A DNA stretch of 11,996 bases from Rhodothermia bacterium. GTDB taxonomy: Bacteria; Bacteroidota; Rhodothermia; Balneolales; Natronogracilivirgulaceae. Positions 6,042 through 11,996 of this stretch are shown here, in pieces. The number at the start of each line of letters is the position of its first letter. Position 1 is the stretch's first letter. The notes beneath the pieces are model-generated. The model made no database searches and was not told the DNA's origin. It worked only from the letters and a program-made list of their open reading frames with translations. The position numbers and the translations under genes were made by a program. The DNA lies in assembly GCA_007122185.1 (NCBI GenBank), contig SKUI01000125.1:1-11996 (forward strand), read 5' to 3'.

Positions 6042-8723
6042 TCAGTGTGCGTTCAGTGTTTTGTTGTATTCAAGTATTCTGATAGCGTCTTTAACGGCAC
6101 GAAGTTCATCTCTATCCATCTCTCTCTGATCTTTGATCTCCCTGAGCAACTGAAGGTAATCATACGAACCGGCCTCCGCCAGCCCGGCGTAGGCATACAA
6201 TCGATAGTTTCGGTTCGGGTCACCGGTTAACCTGCCAAACAGTCTTGCCACACGCTGTGAGTTCTTCTCATCCAAAGAACTCACAGATTCTGCAAGATAA
6301 GATATAGCAATATCCCGGTATCTGCGTGTTCCGGGATCCTCAGCCAGTCTGACAAGCAAATCTGTGGCATCCGGATTCTCAGAAAGGATCAGGGCACGTA
6401 CCACGGCATTCTTGATGACATCCTGATACGAATCCAACTGTATATAGGGCGCAATCATGTCAACCGAATCATCCGGATAGCGTTCCCCGGCCAGCGCGAT
6501 AGCATCTGCAGACACAAAGTAACTGGTATCAGCCATCATTGATGTAATGTGACCACGTGCGTTTTCTTGCATATCTGCATCTACAATTTCCATATTGCGC
6601 AATATGTGGAGGGATTCCAGCCTGACTCTGTAATCAGGTTCTGAACCATAGGTAGTTCGCAATACCATGGAAAGTGCCTGTTGCTGCTCATACATCCACA
6701 CATAATCCGCAATGAGCCCGTATGCCGTCATCCGTATCCCCCAGAAAGGATCGTTCATGGCCAGCTCAGCCACCTGATTCCTGATTGTCCGGTATTCCAT
6801 AAAATCCTCTGCCATGGAAAGCGCCTCTGCCCGTACCAGCAAATGATTGCTTTCCAGACGGCGCGACAAGGATGCCATGGATATGTCCCTGAAGTATTCG
6901 GTTAGCTGCACCCGCCTGGGATCCAGTACGATATCTATAATATTGTCACTTGCTTCGAAATGGAACGTGTTCTCCGCTTCGTCGATCCTGATCCTCTGCC
7001 AGGCCTCCCCTCCTTCCGCTACAATGAGCACTTCCGGATAAAGCGTGAACAAAGGCTGTCTAAGGGTATCGTGAACCTGCCGTACCGTCAACTCCGCTCT
7101 GTTTCCGGATATTTCATGCGACACATCAAGATACGGGTGCCCTGGCTCCTTAAACCATTGCTGAATAAAGGGTTGCAGATCCATTCCGCTGACATCCTCA
7201 AAAACACTTTGAAAATCAAAAATATCTACGGCATCAAATGCATGGCGCTCAAGCCAGAGCCGAACTCCCCCCCACCAAATATCATCCCCAAGATAGTCGT
7301 GCAGCATCCGCAGCACCTGTCCGGCTTTCTGGTACGTATGCCGGTCATACATGTCTTCCGGAATCGAGTAGCGGTTGAAAATAATTGGACGGCGATATTC
7401 TGCGGCTTCAGCAAAATATCTCAGACGATCATTATGGTTTTTCCATAAGTATTCATCAATCCCGTTGTTGTGCAGGCGGTAAGCCGATTCAAAATAGTTG
7501 GCAAACCCTTCATTCAATGGCAGATTGGCCCAATCCTTGCAAGTCACAAGGTTGCCCAACCACTGATGTATGATTTCATGCATGATCAGATCCTGATTGG
7601 ACAGATCCTGGGCTGCCCTCGCATCAAATTGCACCGCATCGTACAGCAGGGTTGCTGTTGTATTTTCCATGCCGCGTGCTATGAAATCATGAACCGGAGC
7701 CTGGGCATATACCGGATCCCATGGATAGGGCATTTCAAGGATTTCCTCGGAGAACCGTACCATATCAGCGGTATTTTTGTAAATGAGATCTACAGTTTCT
7801 ACAAATTTAGGCTCTACATAGTAACGATAAAGCAGATCTCCTTTTTTCTCTTCCACAATTTCATATTCACCGACTGCCAGGACAAAAAGGTATGGTGCAT
7901 GTGGCTGATGAAGCCTCCAGTAGTCTGTCCGCAGCGTATCGCCGGGCAGAATACGGCTGTCCAGTAACAATCCGTTGGACAAGGTTTGAAAACGGTCGGG
8001 TACGGAGATCCATGTCTCCTGGGTGGCCCGCTCTGCAGGATGATCGATCGTTGGGAACCAGAAACTGTTGTCCTCCGGCTGTCCAAGCGTCCAGATCTGG
8101 GTAGGCGTAACAGGATCCTCGCCCGTCGGGTTTACAAAATAAAGTCCGCGCTGCGGCGGCGTCGATACAAATGAGATCCCGAGAACGAGCGTGTCGCCTT
8201 CCAGATAGTTCCGGTCGAGCTGTATCGTGACAATGGCCGAATCCTGTTCATAGGTGAAGTTTCTATTGGCGCGCACATCATAAATGGAATCAAATTCCAT
8301 TGTTTTTGCATCGATGATCAGCTCTGACTGCATATGGTTGCTTGTAAACAACATCTCCGTCCCTCCGACCACCTGTTCCTTCTCGAACCGGAACCTGACA
8401 CTCAGTTTCTGGTGATGCAGGTTCCATGTACGCTCCCTGAGAACCTGTTCAGGTCCATCCGGGATAATCCAACCCTCCTGCGCCTCAATGGTTTCTTCCT
8501 GCATTTCGGCCACAAAAAAGGCTGTGCAGGAAGTACTGAACGAAATTGTCAAAATAAGGGCGGCAAGAATTACGTTCTTCCTTATTGCGAAAACAGAACC
8601 TGTCCACCCGGGAGAATCCGTTTCGCTGCTGATGGACCGGGCATTATGAGAAACCGTGCACGTTTCACGTTCCTCCGGCCGGAAACCGACAGATGCGGAG
8701 AAAAAAATAGATGAGATTAACAT
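6042..8723 (-). CDS. exported M1-family zinc aminopeptidase with C-terminal HEAT-like repeats
   Basis: A gluzincin aminopeptidase that removes N-terminal residues from peptides, predicted to act outside the cytoplasm. In 893-residue numbering, the zinc site is HEIIH (382-386) plus Glu405 in NEGFA, the exact HEXXH-X18-E spacing. Tyr464 (in TYQKAGQVL) is the expected transition-state tyrosine. The exopeptidase loop reads RGMEN (350-354) instead of G-A/G-MEN. Domains: N-terminal beta saddle about 97-290, thermolysin-like catalytic domain about 300-530, beta sandwich about 531-610, and helical HEAT/armadillo-like repeats about 611-890. A signal-like segment, RKN followed by VILAALILTISFSTSC (49-66), sits nearly 50 residues from the only in-frame ATG (8723). 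There is no ATG, GTG or TTG between it and the signal; ATA 8585 would give a normal signal peptide. Cys66 may be a lipidation site, though Ser at -3 is not the usual lipobox residue. The start is therefore uncertain. It is divergent from the glycosyltransferase. Confidence 0.9.
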   Translation of the reverse strand: MLISSIFFSASVGFRPEERETCTVSHNARSISSETDSPGWTGSVFAIRKNVILAALILTISFSTSCTAFFVAEMQEETIEAQEGWIIPDGPEQVLRERTWNLHHQKLSVRFRFEKEQVVGGTEMLFTSNHMQSELIIDAKTMEFDSIYDVRANRNFTYEQDSAIVTIQLDRNYLEGDTLVLGISFVSTPPQRGLYFVNPTGEDPVTPTQIWTLGQPEDNSFWFPTIDHPAERATQETWISVPDRFQTLSNGLLLDSRILPGDTLRTDYWRLHQPHAPYLFVLAVGEYEIVEEKKGDLLYRYYVEPKFVETVDLIYKNTADMVRFSEEILEMPYPWDPVYAQAPVHDFIARGMENTTATLLYDAVQFDARAAQDLSNQDLIMHEIIHQWLGNLVTCKDWANLPLNEGFANYFESAYRLHNNGIDEYLWKNHNDRLRYFAEAAEYRRPIIFNRYSIPEDMYDRHTYQKAGQVLRMLHDYLGDDIWWGGVRLWLERHAFDAVDIFDFQSVFEDVSGMDLQPFIQQWFKEPGHPYLDVSHEISGNRAELTVRQVHDTLRQPLFTLYPEVLIVAEGGEAWQRIRIDEAENTFHFEASDNIIDIVLDPRRVQLTEYFRDISMASLSRRLESNHLLVRAEALSMAEDFMEYRTIRNQVAELAMNDPFWGIRMTAYGLIADYVWMYEQQQALSMVLRTTYGSEPDYRVRLESLHILRNMEIVDADMQENARGHITSMMADTSYFVSADAIALAGERYPDDSVDMIAPYIQLDSYQDVIKNAVVRALILSENPDATDLLVRLAEDPGTRRYRDIAISYLAESVSSLDEKNSQRVARLFGRLTGDPNRNYRLYAYAGLAEAGSYDYLQLLREIKDQREMDRDELRAVKDAIRILEYNKTLNAH

Positions 8724-8820
8724 AAAAAACGATCGAATGTGCTTTGATAAATGGACCAGCTCTTCCTATTATTACATGCTGTGACAGATTCTGCAAATTT
8801 GGGAATTTTCCTCTTCTTTA

Positions 8821-8828
8821 CAAATATA
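8821..8828 (-). promoter_or_regulatory. TATATTTG -7 box directed at the aminopeptidase gene
   Basis: On the minus strand 8828-8821 reads TATATTTG, a full match to the Bacteroidetes -7 consensus TAnnTTTG, in the 112-base divergent gap. No clear TTG lies at the -33 distance. The implied leader to ATG 8723 is about 90 bases, and about 230 to the alternative ATA start at 8585. Confidence 0.28.
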
Positions 8829-8835
8829 CCATACG

Positions 8836-11802
8836 ATGCCGACGGATCATAAATCGCTGAACAAGACGTTTGCTGCGTTTTCTTTTCTTACTGCCCTGAT
8901 ACTGTACATGCTGACACTACCGCCAACTGCCAGTTTCTGGGATTGTAGTGAACGAATTGCATGCGCATATGGCCTGCAGATACCCCATCCGCCCGGTACA
9001 CCGTTCTATCTGCTGCTTGGACGCTTTTTTTCCATGTTCGTCGGCCCGCTGTCCGCCGCCTACATGATTAACCTGATGAGTGCGCTGGCTTCGGCTACCA
9101 CCATCATGCTCCTGTATCTGATTATTGTACGCTTTGTCCGTGAGTTTCGCGGTCATGATACCGATAATTACCCGCTGATCGACCGGATCGGTCTCTATGG
9201 CGGAGGTTTGGTCGGAGCACTGACGTTTGCCGTGAGCGACAGCCACTGGTTTACCTCCATCGAAGCGGAAACCTATGCTCTCTCTCTTACCTTTACTGCT
9301 CTTGTGGTATGGCTGGTTCTGAAATGGTCCGAAAATCATGACAACCTGCGAAATGAACGCTGGCTGCTACTGATCACCTTTCTTTTTGGCCTGGCCTTTG
9401 GAGTACACCTGCTCAGCCTTTTGGCCATTTTCTTCGTTGGACTGATTATCTATTTCAAAAAGTATGAATTTCAGATCTCCACTTTTGCCATTGCCTCGGC
9501 CATCACTGTCGGTGTGTTTTTCCTGATCTATCCGCTCACCATAATTCAGCTACCCGCCCTGGCCGGCTCTTTTGCCGATGTGACCGGAGGTATGCTTGGA
9601 CCTCTCGTATTTCTTACGCTCTTTGGCGGACTGATTGTATATGGTATTTACTATACGCACAAAAAAAACCAGCGCACAGCCAATATCGTCCTGCTCGGAT
9701 ATTTCCTTATCCTGATTGGCTATTCCAGTTACTCCATGATTTACATCCGGTCACAGGTCAACCCGGCTATCGATCAGAATTCGCCGGATACAGTCGATGC
9801 CTTCATAAGTTATCTAAAACGCGAACAGTACGGTCAGCAACCGTTGTTACGCGGCGACAGCTACAACAACGAAATCGGTGGAATTGACCGTGGCAACCCC
9901 AAATTGTTTCCCAGAAGGTATTCCCCCGATCAGCGGCATCAGCAAAAGTACGCACAGTATCGCAGTGATCTTCACTTCTTCCTGAGTTATCAGGTAAACC
10001 ACATGTATCTCAGGTATTTTGCATGGAATTTCATCGGCAGGGACAGTGACCTGCAGGATGCCCGTTGGATATCAGGCTTGGAACAAAACCGTGATTTTAC
10101 CCACAATCGTGCTCATAACCGGTTTTTCTTCTTCCCCTTTGCGCTCGGGATTATAGGCATGTTCTTCCATTTCAGAAAGGACTGGAAACGAGCCATGGGT
10201 GTACTTGTTCTTTTTGTTGCGACCGGACTTGCGATTGTCGCCTACCTGAACCAAACCCCCTTCCAGCCAAGGGAGCGTGATTATTCCTACACCGGTTCTT
10301 TCTTCGCATTCTCTATATGGATCGGCATCGGTGCCGCTGGCCTTATTGAGCTGGTCAAGCACTATCTGAAGTCAAATCAGTATGCAGCATACGGGGCCCT
10401 GGCTTTGATGTTCATCGCTCTCCCCGTGCTGATTGGAAGTCAAACTTACAAAAATAACGACAGGAGTTTGCGATATGTGGCGCCGGACTATGCATACAAT
10501 CTTCTGAACAGCACAGCTCCTTATTCCATCCTTTTTACCAACGGCGATAATGACACCTTCCCGCTCTGGTATCTCCAGGAAGTGGAAGGACTGCGCACCG
10601 ATGTAAGAGTTGTTAATCTGAGTCTGCTCAATACCGAGTGGTACATCAAGCAGATGAAAAATCTATGGAATCATGAAGCTCCACCTGTCCCCATCGATCT
10701 CACGGATGCTGAAGTTGACAGGCTGAACGATAAGTTTCAATTCCGGCGCGCCTCGGACTTCCACCGGCCCGGCAATATCTCCATCCCTGTCGATCGCGAA
10801 TTTCTCGAACAGCTTTATGCAGGCGAGATAGACTTTCCATGGGCACCGGATGAAATACCTGAAGAAATGGGCTTTGGTGTTCCTCTTGCAGAACTGGATG
10901 ACGAAGTGACCTGGTATCTGGAAGGTATTTTCCTGGGCCGGGACAGAGACGGAAATGAAATGCACTACACCCGCATTCAGGATGATATGGTCATGGAAAT
11001 CCTTAAAACCAATCGCTGGGTCCGTCCCGTCTACTTCTCAACAACGGTAGCCAGGGATGCTCAGATGAACCTGCAGAATTATTTCCGACTGGAAGGGAAA
11101 GCATTTCGTGTAATGCCCTTCAGGACCGGCAATCAGCTTGATACCGGCATTCACGGCCAGCGCCTCAAGTCCTTCAGGTTGCGTGAAATTAACAATGAAA
11201 AAGCCTATTTCGATGAGAATATCCGCCGGATGATGGACAATTACCGCACCATCATCAATCGTCAGGCCGGAGCGTTTCTCGAAGCGGAACAACCCGACAG
11301 CGCCGCCTACTGGCTTAAATGGGGGGAAACCCACATTCCTTTCACCGTCATCGAAGGAGATCCCACCTCCATACTTAATTTTGCCTATCGATATGCACAA
11401 GTCGGGGTGAATGACCGCGCGCTTGAGCTGGCCGAAAAGTCACGGCGGGATCTCGACATTGCATTTCGCAACTATCTTCGGGAACTGGACCAGGTCGAAG
11501 CCGAAATCTCTGCACTGGAACAGCGTTTGGAGGAAGCCGGCCGCCGCATGGATTCCCGGAGGCGAAGGGAGTTGCAGCACCGTTTGCAGACCCTGAACAG
11601 AGAACGGCAACAGGTTGTTCGTGAACTTTCTTTTGAATCCAGCCGGTACATGATACTGCAGCGGGTATTTTTCATGAATGATCTGGAGGATGAAGCACTG
11701 GCCGTGGCTGACTTCATTGCCGAGGTTTCGGACAACAGACTGCCATTTCCACGGGATCGCGAAGAGAACAGGATGCGGGTCAGCAGAATTTTTGGTGAAT
11801 AA
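8836..11802 (+). CDS. DUF2723 / GT117 family multi-pass membrane glycosyltransferase (protein O-mannosyltransferase-like)
   Basis: A 988-residue GT-C fold membrane enzyme of the DUF2723 family, annotated in databases as glycosyltransferase family 117 and related to protein O-mannosyltransferases. By family analogy it would move a sugar from a polyprenyl-phosphate donor to an acceptor on the periplasmic face; donor and acceptor here are not known. The signature FWDCSERIACAYGLQIPHPPG (34-54) carries the GT-C-type acidic pair Asp36 and Glu39, followed by a second family motif around SIEAETYALS (141-150). About 12 to 13 membrane helices lie between residues 14 and 534, interrupted by a large loop (about 305-430). 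QTPFQPRERDYSYTGS (473-488) and TNGDNDTFPLWYLQ (568-581) are further family hallmarks. The soluble C-terminal half ends in a TPR-like stretch (about 815-870) and a charged coiled coil (about 880-933). ATG 8836 is the natural start. Length is normal for the family and no defect is seen. Confidence 0.9.
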   Translation: MPTDHKSLNKTFAAFSFLTALILYMLTLPPTASFWDCSERIACAYGLQIPHPPGTPFYLLLGRFFSMFVGPLSAAYMINLMSALASATTIMLLYLIIVRFVREFRGHDTDNYPLIDRIGLYGGGLVGALTFAVSDSHWFTSIEAETYALSLTFTALVVWLVLKWSENHDNLRNERWLLLITFLFGLAFGVHLLSLLAIFFVGLIIYFKKYEFQISTFAIASAITVGVFFLIYPLTIIQLPALAGSFADVTGGMLGPLVFLTLFGGLIVYGIYYTHKKNQRTANIVLLGYFLILIGYSSYSMIYIRSQVNPAIDQNSPDTVDAFISYLKREQYGQQPLLRGDSYNNEIGGIDRGNPKLFPRRYSPDQRHQQKYAQYRSDLHFFLSYQVNHMYLRYFAWNFIGRDSDLQDARWISGLEQNRDFTHNRAHNRFFFFPFALGIIGMFFHFRKDWKRAMGVLVLFVATGLAIVAYLNQTPFQPRERDYSYTGSFFAFSIWIGIGAAGLIELVKHYLKSNQYAAYGALALMFIALPVLIGSQTYKNNDRSLRYVAPDYAYNLLNSTAPYSILFTNGDNDTFPLWYLQEVEGLRTDVRVVNLSLLNTEWYIKQMKNLWNHEAPPVPIDLTDAEVDRLNDKFQFRRASDFHRPGNISIPVDREFLEQLYAGEIDFPWAPDEIPEEMGFGVPLAELDDEVTWYLEGIFLGRDRDGNEMHYTRIQDDMVMEILKTNRWVRPVYFSTTVARDAQMNLQNYFRLEGKAFRVMPFRTGNQLDTGIHGQRLKSFRLREINNEKAYFDENIRRMMDNYRTIINRQAGAFLEAEQPDSAAYWLKWGETHIPFTVIEGDPTSILNFAYRYAQVGVNDRALELAEKSRRDLDIAFRNYLRELDQVEAEISALEQRLEEAGRRMDSRRRRELQHRLQTLNRERQQVVRELSFESSRYMILQRVFFMNDLEDEALAVADFIAEVSDNRLPFPRDREENRMRVSRIFGE

Positions 11803-11832
11803 TCATCTGTTCCAATATTCCGCTGTGAGCGT

Positions 11833-11840
11833 TATATTTG
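11833..11840 (+). promoter_or_regulatory. TATATTTG -7 box upstream of the right-edge gene
   Basis: TATATTTG matches TAnnTTTG completely and lies 48 bases before ATG 11889. At the -33 position only TGTTCC (11809-11814, 18 bases away) is found, one base from TTG. A 4-bp hairpin CGCT-GTG-AGCG (11821-11831) sits just before it. Suggests the right-edge gene has its own promoter rather than depending on the glycosyltransferase. Confidence 0.28.
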
Positions 11841-11888
11841 ACTAAAGTGCGATCCCACTTCTGCCCTGCCAAAATCCTTTTTTTTGAA

Positions 11889-11996
11889 ATGATCCATAAA
11901 TTCACTGAGGAAAATATTTCCACAATAGCCAAAGTTCTTGGTTCTGAGCCCAAAAAAAGCGGCAGTGTTTACCGATTTGAGATTACCAATACGGAA
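11889..11996 (+). CDS. N-terminal fragment of an unrecognised protein, cut by the window edge
   Basis: An open frame of 36 codons starts with ATG 11889 and runs off the window without a stop. The visible protein begins MIHKFTEENISTIAKVLG, continues with a lysine-serine segment (SEPKKSGS) and ends in VYRFEITNTE. It has no signal peptide or membrane helix and looks soluble; I do not recognise the family. The start is preceded by eight T (11878-11885) and a TATATTTG box 48 bases upstream. Codon use looks normal, and the 86-base gap after the glycosyltransferase plus its own box point to an independent gene. Confidence 0.5.
   Translation, partial: MIHKFTEENISTIAKVLGSEPKKSGSVYRFEITNTE

Noticed and set aside
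11845..11860. AAGTG-CGATCC-CACTT hairpin before the right-edge gene
   Set aside because: Only a 5-bp stem and no T-run directly after it; not distinguishable from chance.
1..11996. CRISPR arrays, tRNA or rRNA genes, insertion sequences, attachment sites and riboswitches
   Set aside because: Reading both strands showed no regularly spaced repeats, cloverleaf-like genes, transposase motifs or recognisable aptamer, and the gaps are short.

Overview
The window looks like an ordinary chromosomal stretch from a member of the Bacteroidota/Rhodothermota/Balneolota group. The reasons are a GT117/DUF2723 membrane glycosyltransferase, which is characteristic of that group; an exported M1 peptidase with C-terminal helical repeats; start codons without clear Shine-Dalgarno sequences; and several TTG / TAnnTTTG-like boxes resembling the Bacteroidetes promoter. 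A complex I subunit gene (nuoI) standing apart from other nuo genes would fit a Rhodothermus/Balneola-like lineage, but this placement is inference. There is no sign of phage, insertion sequence, CRISPR, plasmid or tRNA/rRNA sequence.

Layout. At 26-2020 (+) is a complete UvrD/Rep/PcrA-type superfamily 1 DNA helicase. Facing it at 2115-2354 (-) is a small two-helix membrane protein. Divergent from that, a same-strand run begins at 2446: der (tandem-GTPase ribosome assembly factor), nuoI (two 4Fe-4S clusters, complex I), a probable DinB-fold protein without recognisable metal ligands, and a seven-helix membrane protein of unknown function ending at 5844. The gaps in this run are 124, 47 and 51 bases. 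The first holds a candidate promoter with a palindromic spacer, and the second holds a perfect 8-bp stem-loop.

After a 197-base convergent gap with no convincing gene or strong terminator comes an exported M1-family zinc aminopeptidase at 6042-8723 (-), whose start codon is problematic. Divergent from it across 112 bases is a 988-residue multi-pass GT-C glycosyltransferase of the DUF2723/GT117 family (8836-11802, +). The first 36 codons of an unrecognised gene run off the right edge from 11889. No gap reaches 300 bases.

How they work together. Helicase, Der and NuoI are housekeeping (DNA repair, 50S assembly, respiration). The aminopeptidase and the glycosyltransferase are both cell-envelope functions, and the aminopeptidase carries six matches to the Bacteroidota O-glycosylation tripeptide. 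A functional link is possible but unproven. I found no clear novel multi-gene system. The most useful second looks are the isolated nuoI with its promoter palindrome and downstream hairpin, the stand-alone seven-helix protein, the metal-site-less DinB-like protein and the peptidase start.
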